A DNA stretch of 64,000 nucleotides from Gracilibacillus boraciitolerans JCM 21714 (GCF_000521485.1 NZ_BAVS01000016.1:1-64000), one strand, 5' to 3'; shown: positions 20,981-33,940, counted from the stretch's first letter. Made by a program: numbers and translations. Notes: a model not told the origin generated them from the sequence alone.

Positions 20981-22075
20981 TTAGTCGGTTATAATATTAT
21001 CAATAAATATGGCTGGTTTTTCTTTTAATTCAATGATTTCCGTACTATCCAGTAATCGTACCATTGGTCTTGTCGGAAAATTTTGATCCATAAAAACAAT
21101 AAATGCCTCCTTACCAGTGGAAAGCATTACGCGAGTTCCAAGCGTATAATTCAATAAGCCATCTACGAACTTTTGAAGAACCAGATAATCAAACTTTTGA
21201 TATTTTAATTTTAACATTTCCTCAATTACTCTAAATGGAGACTGTTTTCTTCGATATACACGTTCCGAGGTCATCGCATGATAGGTATCACTCACTGCAA
21301 TAATTTTGGCAAAGGTATGAATCTTTTCCTCTGGTACCCCCCCGATCGGATAACCACTACCATCCATTCTTTCATGATGCTGTAAAATACCTAGCTTCAT
21401 CTCTTTGGTAATGGAAGGAATGGTCTCAATCATTCGATAAGATAAAGTTGGATGTTTTTTGATTTCTTCATATTCTGCCATCGTTAACTTCGTTTCTTTC
21501 ATCAACCAGTTCTCACTAAGTCTGGCCATTCCACAATCTGCAAGCATACCTGCAATTCCCACCTGTATCCATTGTTTTTCATATCCCATTTTTTTAGCCA
21601 GATGGGCGGATAATAAAGAGATAGACACCCCGTGATGATAAAAATAATCCTCTTTTGAGGCAAACTTATGTAGTAAAAACAAATCTAAACCAATCTCATT
21701 TAGATATTCAAATAAAGGCATCATTATTTTTCGAACCTGATAAATATCTACAGCAGCGCCACTCTGCCATTTCTTAAACATCGATTTGTAATCCGTAACC
21801 GCCTGAACATACAAAGTATCAAAGGAAGTACTTGACTTCCTTTGCACTTTTTTCAGATCATCATATGCCTCTTTATCAAACGGCTGTGGTGAGAATTCAT
21901 TTCCAGACTGTAATTTTGCTGAAACCTCAATTACATTGATATCAAAGTGCTCTAATACTTTAATATGTCTATCTTCAATTACTGTGTGTTGTTCAATGAT
22001 TGGATGATTGGACATGCCTAAAACGGGTTTCATTACTATACATCCAGGAATAAGTTGTTGTGGATGCACCTTCAA
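20981..22075 (-). CDS. HD-GYP domain protein with a degenerate metal site
   Basis: About 364 residues. HD-GYP proteins hydrolyse cyclic di-GMP. The C-terminal half shows HHERMDGSGYP, the GYP signature, and FAKIIAVSDTYHAMTSER. The HD motif is altered: where LLHDIGK is expected it reads MLADCGMARL, so the metal-binding His is Ala (Asp kept). The enzyme could be inactive and act as a c-di-GMP or protein-binding regulator. One C-run near 21343 adds a Gly (PIGGVPEEK). The start is taken as TTG 22075 because AGGGGTG is 6-7 nt upstream; the frame is open further. It lies directly behind gyrA on the same strand, overlapping nothing. Confidence 0.82.
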   Translation of the reverse strand: MKVHPQQLIPGCIVMKPVLGMSNHPIIEQHTVIEDRHIKVLEHFDINVIEVSAKLQSGNEFSPQPFDKEAYDDLKKVQRKSSTSFDTLYVQAVTDYKSMFKKWQSGAAVDIYQVRKIMMPLFEYLNEIGLDLFLLHKFASKEDYFYHHGVSISLLSAHLAKKMGYEKQWIQVGIAGMLADCGMARLSENWLMKETKLTMAEYEEIKKHPTLSYRMIETIPSITKEMKLGILQHHERMDGSGYPIGGVPEEKIHTFAKIIAVSDTYHAMTSERVYRRKQSPFRVIEEMLKLKYQKFDYLVLQKFVDGLLNYTLGTRVMLSTGKEAFIVFMDQNFPTRPMVRLLDSTEIIELKEKPAIFIDNIITD

Positions 22076-22094
22076 GTGGATCACACCCCTATTA

Positions 22095-24573
22095 TTAGTT
22101 TTCTGTATCTTCGATTGTTTGTTCCACTTCATCTAGTTCAGTTTCCGGATCCACTTTTGCTATCGTCGCTACTTTTTCCTCTTGTTGTAATCTGATTAGA
22201 CGCACACCCTGTGTATTTCTTCCTGTTGTAGAGATACCTTCTACTTGCATGCGAATTAAGACACCGGAAATCGTCATAATCATAATATCCTCTTCACCAG
22301 TCACTGCCTTAACAGCAACTACTCTACCTGTTTTTTCTGTAATATTACAGGTAAAGATGCCTTTTCCACCACGGTTTGTTCGGCGGTAGTCTGCAGCAGG
22401 GGGTTCTTTTTCCATAACCATTCTCTGTCACATTCAGCACATATTGATCTTCTTCAATGAATTCCATCGATATAACTTCATCATCTTCTCTTAACGAAAT
22501 ACCTTTGACACCGGCGGCAGTTCTTCCCATTGAGCGAATTTGGGTTTCTTCAAATCGAATCACATAGCCATTTTTTGTGCCAATTAATATATCCTTATGA
22601 CCGTCCGTTAATCGTACAGAAATTAATTCATCTTCCTCTCTTAAATTAACGGCAATTAGTCCACCTTTACGAATATTGGCAAATTGGGGAAGTGCTGTTC
22701 TTTTTGAAATACCGTACTTCGTTGTAAAGAATAAATACCAGTCTTCATAATATTCTTCAACTGTTATTACTGCGTTAATCCATTCACCTTGTTCTACCTC
22801 TAATAAATTAATGATCGGGATACCTTTTGCAGTTCGGTTAAACTCTGGTATTTCATATCCTTTGGTACGATATACTTTCCCTTTATTGGTGAAGAATAAG
22901 ACCGTATCATGTGTCGAACAAGATACTAAATGTTCCACAAAATCATCGTCATTTGTGCCCATTCCTTGTATCCCTCGTCCACCTCGACGTTGTGCACGGT
23001 AAGTTGAAGCTGGCAATCGTTTGATATAACCTCTATGTGTCAAGGTTACTACAATACCTTCTTCTGGAATTAAATCCTCATCTTCAATAAGATCAATGCC
23101 ACCAGAAATAATCTCCGTTCTTCTTTCATCACTATATTTCTCTTTGATCTCTAATAATTCTTCACGAATAATCTCTAAAATTTTCTGCTCATCCGCTAGA
23201 ATTGCTTTTAATTCCTCAATCAATTCCATAATTTGATTGAATTCCTCTTCAATCTTATCACGCTCTAAACCAGTTAAACGCTGCAGTCGCATATCTAAAA
23301 TGGCTTGAGCCTGTTTCTCAGACAGATTGAAATTAGTCATTAATCCTTCACGAGCAATATCAGTTGTTTGCGAGCCGCGAATCAATCTAATTATTTCATC
23401 AATGTGGTCAAGGGCAATACGTAGTCCCTCTAAAATATGTGCTCTTGCTTCCGCTTTATTTAACTCGTATTTGGTTCTTCTAATAATAATCTCTTTCTGA
23501 TGTTCTAAGTAATATTCCAAACATTGCTTTAATGTCAAGACTTTTGGCTGTCCGTCTACTAATGCAAGCATATTAATACCAAATGATGTTTGCAAAGAGG
23601 TTTGTTTATATAAATTATTTAATACCACATTTGGATTGGCATCCCGTCGTAATTCAATAACAATACGCATTCCATTTCGATCGGATTCATCACGTAGGTC
23701 GGTAATCCCTTCAATGCGCTTATCTCTCGCTAATTCCGCTATTTTTTCAACCAATTTTGCTTTATTTACTTGATAAGGAAGTTCCGATACCAGGATACGT
23801 GACTTACCATTGGCTTGTTCTTCAATTTCTGTCTTGGAACGAATAGTAATCGAGCCTTTCCCTGTTTCGAAAGCTCTTCGAATTCCACTTCTGCCTAAGA
23901 TTTGGCCAGCAGTTGGAAAATCAGGTCCTGCAATATATTCTTCCATGAGTTCTGTTATCGAAATATCCGGATTTTCTGAAATAGCAAGAATCGCATCAAT
24001 AGTTTCTCCTAAGTGATGTGGAGGAATATTTGTAGCCATCCCTACTGCTATCCCAGACGCACCATTCACTAATAAGTTTGGAAATTTTGCAGGTAATACT
24101 TTAGGCTCTCTTTCAGAACCATCGTAGTTATCGGCATAATCAATCGTATCTTTATTAATGTCTCTCAGCATTTCCATCGAAATTTTGGACATTCTTGCTT
24201 CTGTATAACGCATTGCTGCCGGCGGATCACCATCAACAGAACCAAAGTTACCATGACCATCCACAAGCATATAACGATAACTAAAATCCTGTGCCATTCT
24301 TACCATTGCTTCATATACAGCAGAATCACCATGTGGGTGATACTTACCGATAACATCCCCAACAATACGTGCTGATTTTTTATACGCCTTATCCGCATGC
24401 ATACCCTGGTCATTTAAAGCATATAATATCCGACGATGAACTGGTTTCATGCCATCACGAACATCAGGTAAGGCCCGGGATACAATGACACTCATCGCAT
24501 AATCTAAAAAGGATGTACGCATTTCTTGCCCTATATTTATTTCTTGTACTTGTGGACGATTATGATCCACCAT
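22095..24573 (-). CDS. gyrA: DNA gyrase subunit A, frameshifted near the C-terminus
   Basis: The subunit that cuts and rejoins DNA during ATP-driven negative supercoiling with GyrB. About 825 residues. The winged-helix breakage domain has the quinolone-resistance region [17 protein letters not shown] with Ser replaced only at usual positions, and the catalytic Tyr in [10 protein letters not shown]. The C-terminal beta-pinwheel has the GyrA-box [12 protein letters not shown] run of five C/G at about 22398 in place of four (GKRT to [13 protein letters not shown]) splits the frame. The acidic tail is short. Start ATG 24573 with AGGAGGTAAT upstream. gyrB lies 70 nt upstream. Confidence 0.96.
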
Positions 24574-24643
24574 ATTTAATTACCTCCTATTTCACTGCAG
24601 GAAGACGTGAACTTTCGCTAGTGATTCTCGATCTTTCTATTTG

Positions 24644-26576
<1,933 letters not shown>

Positions 26577-26610
26577 TGTCAATTCAATCACCTACATTTT
26601 CTTTGATTAT

Positions 26611-26898
26611 CTATTCTTCGTCATTTATTTCTGAGTAGTTTTCTAACTTACTGATGGTGGACATCATACTTGCCCGTTTTTTTAATGTTAAAACAGATAA
26701 TGAACTGTAATATACTTTATTTGTTGTAATTACGACAGCCTTTGCAAAGGTCTCATCCGTTGCTACAACTTGCCCCTTTGCTTTTAATTGCGTTAACATT
26801 TCTTCATTGATCGTGGAGGAATTCACTAAATTATAATCAATTATTCCAATCACTTCTTTAGATTGGATAACATGGTCATCTCCAATATGAATAAACAT
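26611..26898 (-). CDS. remB: RemB-like regulator (extracellular matrix regulatory protein)
   Basis: About 95 residues from ATG 26898 (MFIHIGDDHVIQSKEVIGIID); an in-frame ATG at 26931 would run into recF and lacks a ribosome site. The protein matches the short DUF370 RemB/YaaB family, found between recF and gyrB in Bacillus; paralogue RemA binds DNA to activate matrix and osmoprotection genes. Function of RemB itself is known from genetics only. The start overlaps the end of the recF reading frame by few bases, so it is probably translated from the recF message. Confidence 0.88.
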   Translation of the reverse strand: MFIHIGDDHVIQSKEVIGIIDYNLVNSSTINEEMLTQLKAKGQVVATDETFAKAVVITTNKVYYSSLSVLTLKKRASMMSTISKLENYSEINDEE

Positions 26899-26905
26899 AC
26901 TATCC

Positions 26906-28025
26906 CTACTTTTTATCCAAAATTTTTCCATTATTTATTCTAAAAATCTCTGCTTTTTCTAATGTTTTATGATGGATGCCATCGACACTTGTAGTCGAAA
27001 CAAAGGTCTGCACTTTCCCTTCAATGGTATCTAATAAATGGGACTGCCTAAAATCATCTAATTCACTCAACACATCATCCAGAAGCAGAATTGGATAGTC
27101 ATTTATTTCCTGATAAATAAGTTCAATCTCAGCTAATTTTAAAGATAATGCCGTTGTTCTTTGCTGGCCCTGGGAGCCATATGTTTGGACATTTTTCTCA
27201 TTTACAAAGAAGAGAAGATCATCGCGATGTGGTCCAATTAAGGTTGTACCACGTTCGACTTCTTTATTTTCAATAGTTTTAAAACTATCCTGTAAAATAG
27301 TTAATAGTTGGTCTTTTTTTTCGTTTTCTGTTACATCAATCGTTGGAGCATATTGAAGGTGCAAATCTTCCAACCCTCTACTTATGCTTTTATGTATATC
27401 CTTTGCCCAGCCATGTAAACGTTTCATAAATAAAAAGCGTTTTTCCAAAATAATAACTGCATGGTCGATGAGTTGGTCTGTTAACACACGCAGCATTGTT
27501 CGATCATCATTTTTCCGCTTCTGTAATTGCTTAAGTAAATGATTTCTTTGTTTTAATATTTTGACATACTGACCCAAATGATAAATATAGATCGGTTTTA
27601 TCTGGCCAATTTCCATGTCTATAAAACGTCTTCTAATCTGTGGACTGCCTTTGACAAGATTTAGATCTTCCGGGGGCAAACATGACAATATTTAAAGCCC
27701 CAATATAATCACTGAGACGTTTTTGTTCAAGGTGATTTAATTTTGCCTTCTTGCCTTTATTGGTAATTTGAATTTCCATTGGGAATTGCTGCTTGCGCTT
27801 TAATACACTACCTTCTATTTTAGCATAGTTTTGGTCCCAATGAATTAATTCTTTATCTTTTGTTGTTCGATGTGATTTGGAGAAACCTAATACGTAAATA
27901 GCCTCCATTAGATTTGTTTTCCCTTGTGCATTTTCTCCAATGAACACATTTATTTTATCATCAAAATTAACTGATAACTGCTGGTAATTACGATAATTGC
28001 TCAAATGTAATTGTTGTATATGCAT
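26906..28025 (-). CDS. recF: DNA replication and repair protein RecF, frameshifted
   Basis: An SMC-like ATPase of about 372 residues that loads RecA at ssDNA gaps. Walker [16 protein letters not shown] is in the first frame; the ABC signature [16 protein letters not shown] and Walker [13 protein letters not shown] are in the second. The frames join at about 27675 if CCCCC becomes CCCC ([15 protein letters not shown]). It follows yaaA by 18 nt in the dnaA operon. Confidence 0.95.
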
Positions 28026-28043
28026 TCGAATTTCCTTTCGAAT

Positions 28044-28271
28044 TTATTGCTCACTTTTCTTAACCACGAATGTACCAACATCTTTAACAAAGACTGTATC
28101 CCCCCCTGGATAAAGTTTTTTACCTCGTCTTGTCTCAAACTCGTTATTTACATAGACACCATTTTCCTGTAAAAAAACTTTAATCATACCACCGGATTCT
28201 AAAATATTAGCTAGTTTGAGAAATTGTCCCAGTTGGATATAATCTGTTGATATTTCAATCTGTTCTTCCAT
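28044..28271 (-). CDS. yaaA: S4-domain RNA-binding protein YaaA
   Basis: About 75 residues from ATG 28271 with AGGTGGAAGC upstream; the longer frame to 28340 lacks a site. The S4 motif runs QLGQFLKLANILESGG...FLQENGVYVNNEFETRRGKKL. It is the conserved small gene between dnaN and recF in Bacilli, thought to bind ribosomal RNA. A run near 28100 adds a Gly (LYPGGDTVFV). Confidence 0.9.
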   Translation of the reverse strand: MEEQIEISTDYIQLGQFLKLANILESGGMIKVFLQENGVYVNNEFETRRGKKLYPGGDTVFVKDVGTFVVKKSEQ

Positions 28272-28399
28272 GCTTCCACCTACTTTTTGAAAAGAGATAT
28301 TGGTATTTAGTATAGCCCTTCTATCTATTTTACTAAACATTTGTTAAATAGAAAAGGAAACCTGCTAATTATTCTTTAATATATTCTATAAAAATAAGG

Positions 28400-28431
28400 G
28401 AAAGAGGAACAAAATAGATTGTTCCTCTTTC
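28400..28431 (-). terminator. dnaN terminator
   Basis: A 12-bp perfect stem (28400-28411 with 28420-28431) with an 8-nt loop 10 nt after the dnaN stop, followed on the minus strand by CCCTTATTTTTAT. Confidence 0.75.
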
Positions 28432-28441
28432 TTTGACGTCA

Positions 28442-29589
28442 TTAAAAAGTTCTTACTGGTAAAATCAGCTGTAAAATTTGGTCATTATCTGTTGGTTTAA
28501 TAATGAATGGACGCATCGCTCCGGTGAATTCAATTTTCACCTGATCGGTCTCCATAATTTTCAATGCATCTATCATATATTTAGAACTGAATGAAATTTT
28601 TAATTCTTCCCCCCCTTCTATTTTTTCTGCTTCTATTTCTTCCTCTACTTTACCAATTTCGGGTGAATTACTAGATATTTCTACTATTTGTTGTTCCTTT
28701 GTCTGTAGTCGAATGACATTATTATGATTATCCTTTGCTAATAATGATGCCCGATCAACAGCTTGAAGTAGTGTTTTCGTATCTACATAGAGCACTGTTT
28801 TACTTTCCTCTGGAATTAAACGAGATGTTTCTGGATATTTACCGTCTAATAATCGCGAAACAAAATATAGATGATGGGATTGAAAGGCAATTTGATTTTC
28901 TGAAATGCTAATTTGAATTTTGTCTTCTGTATCCTCTAATATTTTGCTTAATTCGTTTAAACTTTTACCGGGTATTACCACCTGTTCAAAAGGAAAAGAA
29001 CTAATCTCATGATTCACAGGTAATTTATTTGCTGCTAATCGGTGACTGTCTGTTGCGATAAAATGTAAATGATCATTCTCTGCTTTAAGATTCACCCCCC
29101 TGTTAAAATTGGCCTGGTCTCCGAAGTGGAAACGGCAAATACAGTTTGTTTTATCATATTTTTTAATAAATTTATCGGTAATTCAAAATTAGTATCCGTT
29201 TCAATCGCAGATATTTGTGGATATTCATCCGCATCTTGTCCATTCAAATGAAATTCAGCGTGGCCAGATTGAATGGTAATCTGTAAATTTTCATCTGTAG
29301 TAATGATGACGGTGGAAGAAGGTAATTTTCGAATAATTTCAGGAAAGTATTTTGCATGCAGAATGATTTCACCTGCTTCTAATTCATCTATAAATTGAAT
29401 GCCCTCTTCCTCAATTGGTATAAATGACTCAATCGTAATATCTGAATTACTTCCAGTTAGCGTAATACCATTTGCACTGGCCTGTATTTTTAATCCTGCT
29501 AAAATCGGAATCGCTGTTTTAGAAGAAATTGCTTTTGTAACATGTTGAATACTTTCCATTAATTTCTCTCTATTAATTATGATTTTCAT
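28442..29589 (-). CDS. dnaN: DNA polymerase III beta subunit (sliding clamp), frameshifted
   Basis: About 380 residues forming one half of the ring that tethers polymerase to DNA. N-terminal MKIIINREKLMESIQHV; three clamp-fold repeats follow; the C-terminal LPVRTF is the family end. The reading frames at 29595-29092 and 29095-28442 join if the run at 29095 (six C) is four (RPILTGVNLKAEND). A second run near 28609 adds a Gly. ATG 29589 is preferred over 29595 because AGGAGG then lies 6 nt away. Confidence 0.95.
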
Positions 29590-29594
29590 TTTCA

Positions 29595-29777
29595 TCCTCC
29601 TTGAGGAATATATTTATTTATTATTAATATAATACCGTAATAATAGTAATAGGGCCTGTGAATATGTGGATAAGTGGATAAGACTGTTATTACATAAAGT
29701 TATCCAGATGTGGATAAGGTGTTTATGGGTTTGTTTTAGTTATCCACATTATCCACAGGTTATTCTAGTCTTTTCCA
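29595..29777. other. oriC, dnaA-dnaN interval with DnaA boxes and probable unwinding region
   Basis: DnaA boxes (TTATNCACA or complement): TGTGGATAA 29665-29673 and 29709-29717, TTATCCACA 29740-29748 and 29749-29757, plus weaker ones at 29673-29681 and 29700-29708. Next to the first box is GGGCC, then TAATAATAGTAATAG (29634-29651), resembling a DnaA-trio element, and an AT-rich stretch at 29598-29640. This box / GC-cluster / trio / AT-rich order is the arrangement described for the Bacillus origin. Confidence 0.88.
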
Positions 29778-31139
29778 TTACATTGTTTTTAATTTCTCTT
29801 TAATATCTTCTATATCTCTACCTAATAATTGATCAGTTTCCATAAGTCTTGAAATTTTTTCATGGGCATGAATAACGGTAGTATGATCTCTTCCACCAAA
29901 TTCTTCCCCCCCAATTTTAGGGAGTGAAAAGTCTGTCAGTTCCCTGGATAGATACATAGCAATTTGTCTGGGAAATGCAATAGATTTCGTGCGTTTTTTA
30001 GCTGTGAATTCTTCAAGCTTTACATTATATCTTTTTCCTACTTCTTCCTGAATATGGTGGATCGTAATCACTTTAGGTCTTGATGAAGGTATAATATCTT
30101 TTAACGCTTCTGCTGCTAATGATGCGTCTATATCTTTATTGATTAGGGAAGAATAGGCTACAACCCTTATTAAAGCTCCTTCTAACTCTCTAATATTTGT
30201 ATCAATTTGATTGGAGATATATAACATCACTTCATTAGGCATGTCTAATCCTTCTGCTTTGGCTTTTTTTCGAAGAATTGCAATTCTTGTCTCCAGGTCA
30301 GGAGGAGTGATATCAGTAATTAACCCCCCCCATTCAAATCGCGAGCGCAGGCGGTCTTCTAATGTTGGTATTTCCTTTGGCGGCCGATCACTAGAAATAA
30401 TAATTTGTTTATTCTCTTCGTGTAAGGTATTAAAAGTATGAAAAAATTCCTCTTGTGTTTGTTCTTTTCCTGCCAAAAATTGAATATCATCTATTAGGAG
30501 AACATCTACATTTCGGTATTTATTGCGGAAATTAACTGCTTTATTATCGCGAATTGAGTTAATGAACTCATTTGTAAATTTTTCAGATGATAAATAAACT
30601 ACCTTTGCTGAAGGATTATGGTCCAATACATAATGACCAATCGCATGCATTAAATGTGTTTTTCCTAAACCAACACCACCATAAATAAATAAAGGGTTAT
30701 ATGCCTTAGCAGGTGCTTCCGCAACGGCTAATGAGGCAGCATGAGCAAATCGATTCCCTGATCCAATTACAAATGTTTCGAACGTGTATTTATCATTTAA
30801 CATCGATTTAGGTGAAATCTCGTTATTCTGTACTGGGATTGTTTTTTTTCTTTTCATTTGTGTAAATTCTTCTGTTGTCTCATCCAGACTTTCTGGGATC
30901 ACAAATTTAACTGTTAATTGAGCTCCGGTTAAATCATATAAGGCTTCAGCTATTATAGATGTATAGCGGGATTCAAGCCAGTCTCTGGTGAATTCATTAG
31001 GGGGGGTTGAAATAATGATAGTATCTTCCTTAAGCTGATCTACAGACGTATTTTTTAACCATGTATCATAACTTGGTTTACTTACTTTATCTTTGATTAT
31101 CTCTATTGTATTTCTCCAAAGATCTTCAATATTTTCCAC
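29778..31139 (-). CDS. dnaA: Chromosomal replication initiator DnaA
   Basis: 453 residues in one frame. It binds DnaA boxes and unwinds oriC. Domain I (residues 1-85), linker (to about 115), AAA+ domain with Walker [14 protein letters not shown] and Walker [10 protein letters not shown], and domain IV with the signature [15 protein letters not shown]. Start GTG 31139 after GGAGGG. Three G/C-runs add one residue each: [10 protein letters not shown] (about 31000), [10 protein letters not shown] (about 30325, eight C) and [12 protein letters not shown] (about 29906). The last puts an extra Gly just before the DNA-binding signature, which would be odd in a functional protein and supports a sequence error. 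Confidence 0.97.
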   Translation of the reverse strand: MENIEDLWRNTIEIIKDKVSKPSYDTWLKNTSVDQLKEDTIIISTPPNEFTRDWLESRYTSIIAEALYDLTGAQLTVKFVIPESLDETTEEFTQMKRKKTIPVQNNEISPKSMLNDKYTFETFVIGSGNRFAHAASLAVAEAPAKAYNPLFIYGGVGLGKTHLMHAIGHYVLDHNPSAKVVYLSSEKFTNEFINSIRDNKAVNFRNKYRNVDVLLIDDIQFLAGKEQTQEEFFHTFNTLHEENKQIIISSDRPPKEIPTLEDRLRSRFEWGGLITDITPPDLETRIAILRKKAKAEGLDMPNEVMLYISNQIDTNIRELEGALIRVVAYSSLINKDIDASLAAEALKDIIPSSRPKVITIHHIQEEVGKRYNVKLEEFTAKKRTKSIAFPRQIAMYLSRELTDFSLPKIGGEEFGGRDHTTVIHAHEKISRLMETDQLLGRDIEDIKEKLKTM

Positions 31140-31620
31140 GATATACCCTCCTTTCGTGAGCTAAACACAAGTAAAATTTGTTTCTAATAACTTGTGGATA
31201 GTTAGACCCTGACAAAAAAGCGGAAAACCTAGAAATTAAGTTTTCCACATGGTTGTGTATAAACTAATATACAAGCTGTGAACAATTGTCCACACTTAAT
31301 CCACAGACTGTGGATAATATTAATAGTGAATTTATTTATGCACAAACTAAAACACAAATATAATATCAAATTTAGCCGATTAATGCAATGATTTATAGAG
31401 AGTTATCCACAAGTTAGACAATATGTGTGTTTTTTTCTACACAGGTTCTTATTTTGTGGGTAATTTGTCGATAAAGGTAAGAATAAGTAGTTTTATGTAA
31501 TCACGGTTATCCACAGGTGGTTGTTATATAACACTTATAATGAAAACCTGTTATAATACAGACGGGTAATTGAGACTTAGTAAAAAAAGCTACTGATAGC
31601 ATATTTTTTTTTGAAATGGC
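31140..31620. other. oriC, region upstream of dnaA with DnaA boxes
   Basis: Boxes found: 31193-31201 (TGTGGATAG), 31309-31317 (TGTGGATAA), 31403-31411 and 31507-31515 (TTATCCACA), plus several one-mismatch boxes at about 31277-31306. It also holds the dnaA promoter region. With the dnaA-dnaN interval this makes a two-part origin of the Bacillus type. Confidence 0.88.
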
Positions 31621-31621
31621 A

Positions 31622-31651
31622 TTGACATTTATCTTTAGTTATAAGTATAAT
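31622..31651 (+). promoter_or_regulatory. rpmH promoter
   Basis: TTGACA (31622-31627), 18-nt spacer, TATAAT (31646-31651): both boxes perfect. It drives rpmH-rnpA and probably yidC-jag. Confidence 0.8.
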
Positions 31652-31707
31652 GAGGAAGACTGTCTAATCGATTTAGATTATAAATTCCTCAGGGAGGTGC
31701 ATATATA

Positions 31708-31842
31708 GTGAAACGTACATTTCAACCAAATAACCGTAAGCGTAAAAAAGTTCATGGATTCCGTGCGCGTATGAGCACAAAAAACGGACGTAAAGTTCTA
31801 GCTCGTCGTCGTCAAAAGGGTAGAAAAGTCTTGTCTGCATAG
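31708..31842 (+). CDS. rpmH: Ribosomal protein bL34
   Basis: 44 residues, the normal length, starting at GTG 31708 with GGGAGGTG upstream. The sequence begins [14 protein letters not shown] and is very basic, with [15 protein letters not shown] as in all bL34. First gene on the plus side of the origin. Confidence 0.97.
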   Translation: MKRTFQPNNRKRKKVHGFRARMSTKNGRKVLARRRQKGRKVLSA

Positions 31843-31872
31843 ACCACTGATACACTCAGTGGTCTTTTTTCC
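31842..31872 (+). terminator. Attenuating terminator between rpmH and rnpA
   Basis: ACCACTGA-TACAC-TCAGTGGT followed by C and six T immediately after the rpmH stop. It probably limits rnpA transcription relative to rpmH. Confidence 0.8.
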
Positions 31873-31928
31873 ATGTAAGGCAATATGGAATAGATAGTAT
31901 GGTTTGCTTTAATGGAGGATCGACGATT

Positions 31929-32276
31929 ATGAAGAAAGCATGGAGAATTAAAAAAAATGGCGAGTTTCAGGAAGTTTTTAAACAGGGTGATTCTTTTGCT
32001 AACCGACAATTAGTTATCTTTTATTTACATAGAGATCAGCAACAACATTATCGAGTCGGTTTATCTGTAAGCAAAAAGATTGGTAATGCGGTCGTGCGTA
32101 ATCAGGTGAAGCGCTATATTAGACAGGCATTTCTTGAAATGGATTTAAACATTAAAAATAATTATGATATAATTATTATTGCTAGAAAACCTGTAAAAGA
32201 AATGGATTTTCACGGAATAAAAAAAAGTGTGAATCATTTATTATATAAAACGAACCTTTTGCTGAAAAATAAGTAG
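31929..32276 (+). CDS. rnpA: Ribonuclease P protein component
   Basis: 115 residues. It assists the RNase P RNA in 5' processing of tRNA precursors. The family motif VGLSVSKKIGNAVVRNQVKRYIRQAF is intact. ATG 31929 has GGAGG upstream; the frame is open further to 31899 without a site. No indel. Confidence 0.95.
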   Translation: MKKAWRIKKNGEFQEVFKQGDSFANRQLVIFYLHRDQQQHYRVGLSVSKKIGNAVVRNQVKRYIRQAFLEMDLNIKNNYDIIIIARKPVKEMDFHGIKKSVNHLLYKTNLLLKNK

Positions 32277-32378
32277 TTTATTTATTTTTCTATCATTATT
32301 GCTAGCTTGTTGTTAGATAATAGTGGTAAAATAAAAAACTATAATAACGTAAATGTGAAGGAATTAAGGAGGAAAAGC

Positions 32379-33171
32379 ATGCGTAAGAGGCTCCTAATAT
32401 TACTGGCCTTAGTGGGTGTAGTACTTTTATTATCTGGTTGTACTGAAATAGATCAGGATATTACCTCAGAAAGTGAGGGAATATGGAATAAATATTTTGT
32501 ATTCCCACTATCGTGGCTGATTGTTAATGTAGCAGAATTTTTTAAAGCAGAATATGGATATGGTTTATCGATTGTGATTGTCACTATTTTAATTCGTTTT
32601 GTTTTATTACCACTTAATATAAAACAATTAAAAAGTTCAAAAGCAATGCAGGCGATTCAGCCGCAACTTCAAGAAATTAGAGAGAAATACAGTTCTAAAG
32701 ATCAACAAACACAGCAAAAATTACAACAGGAAACCATGCAGTTATTCCAAAAGAATGGGGGGGTTAATCCATTAGCTGGGTGTTTACCGATTATAGTGCA
32801 GATGCCAATTCTGATTGCATTCTACCATGCAATCATGCGAACAGGTGCACTCGATGGACATCAATTCTTATGGTTCCAATTAGACTCGCCAGATCCTTAT
32901 TATATATTACCGGTTTTAACTGCCGGCTTCACCTATTTACAGCAAAAGTTGATGATGGCTGGTACAAGCATGCAACAAAATTCTATGATGCCTCAGTTGA
33001 CAATGATGCTTTATCTTATGCCGATCATGATTGGGGGTCTTTGCGATTTTCTTCCCATCCGCATTGGCATTATATTGGGTAGTAGGTAATATCTTTATGG
33101 TATTGCAAACATTATTAATTAAAAACCCAATGATGAAAAAGAATGAGGCTGCTACAGGAGGAAATAAATAG
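32379..33171 (+). CDS. yidC: Membrane protein insertase YidC/SpoIIIJ, frameshifted
   Basis: About 260 residues. A lipoprotein signal peptide with LLLSGC (Cys 21 lipidated) is followed by five membrane segments. It inserts proteins into the membrane alone or with SecYEG. The ATG at 32379 has AAGGAGG upstream. A G-run at about 32757 adds a Gly ([10 protein letters not shown]). At about 33033 five G replace four, so [24 protein letters not shown] is lost and the raw frame ends early; restoring it gives the end [11 protein letters not shown] and a stop at 33169 that overlaps the jag start. Confidence 0.95.
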
Positions 33172-33788
33172 TGAGACAAATAACTGCTAGTGGACAAACA
33201 TTGGAAGAAGCGGTCCATTCAGCATTGAAGCAGTTAAACATCACAGAGGACCAAGCGAAAGTCGAGATTATTGATGAGGGAAAGAAAGGTATTTTTGGGA
33301 TATTTGGGTCAAAGCCTGCTGTTGTTAAAGTGATGAAAGAGGAAGATCCAGTTGAAAAGCTTCAAAAATATTTGAAAAATATCATTTCTGAATTTGATAT
33401 TGAGATAAATATCGATATGAAGGTGGAACAAAATGTCGTGACGTTTCAGTTGTTAGGAGAAAGAATTGCATTATTAATTGGTAAGCGTGGACAAACATTA
33501 AATGCGATTCAGTATCTTGCACAACTTGCTATTCATCGATATGCTGATAAATACTATACGGTTATTGTTGATGCAGAAGGTTATCGGGATCGAAGAAAAG
33601 AGACATTAATAGTTTTAGCAGAACGATTAGCGGATCGTGCTGTCAGAACTAATAAACCTGTAAAAATTGAACCGATGCCATCTTATGAACGTAAAATCAT
33701 TCATACGGCATTACAACGACATAAAGCAATCGAGACGGATTCACAAGGTAGTGAACCAAATCGTTATGTTGTCATAAAACCAAAATAA
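33171..33788 (+). CDS. jag: RNA-binding protein Jag (KhpB/EloR)
   Basis: 205 residues. Jag_N domain (residues 3-52), KH domain with GKRGQTLNAIQYL in place of the GxxG loop (about 95-125), and R3H domain (about 150-200, MPSYERKIIHTAL). It binds RNA with KhpA and controls cell elongation; in B. subtilis it is SpoIIIJ-associated. The GTG start at 33171 overlaps the yidC stop by one base with GGAGG upstream. No indel. Confidence 0.95.
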   Translation: MRQITASGQTLEEAVHSALKQLNITEDQAKVEIIDEGKKGIFGIFGSKPAVVKVMKEEDPVEKLQKYLKNIISEFDIEINIDMKVEQNVVTFQLLGERIALLIGKRGQTLNAIQYLAQLAIHRYADKYYTVIVDAEGYRDRRKETLIVLAERLADRAVRTNKPVKIEPMPSYERKIIHTALQRHKAIETDSQGSEPNRYVVIKPK

Positions 33789-33799
33789 TCTTCCAAAAA

Positions 33800-33835
33800 A
33801 ACACGCGTAATCTTAAATAGATTGCTCGTGTTTGT
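33800..33835 (+). terminator. jag terminator
   Basis: ACACGCGTAATCT-TAAAT-AGATTGCTCGTGT followed by TTGTT; one internal mismatch. It ends the rpmH-jag transcript. Confidence 0.65.
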
Positions 33836-33940
33836 TATAAATTAGTAAAGTATATAAGCATTGCCATTCCAGTATTTATATTTTGAACGACTACACTTAA
33901 ACTAACGAGCAGTAATGTTCAATAAAGGTAGGTGTTAATA

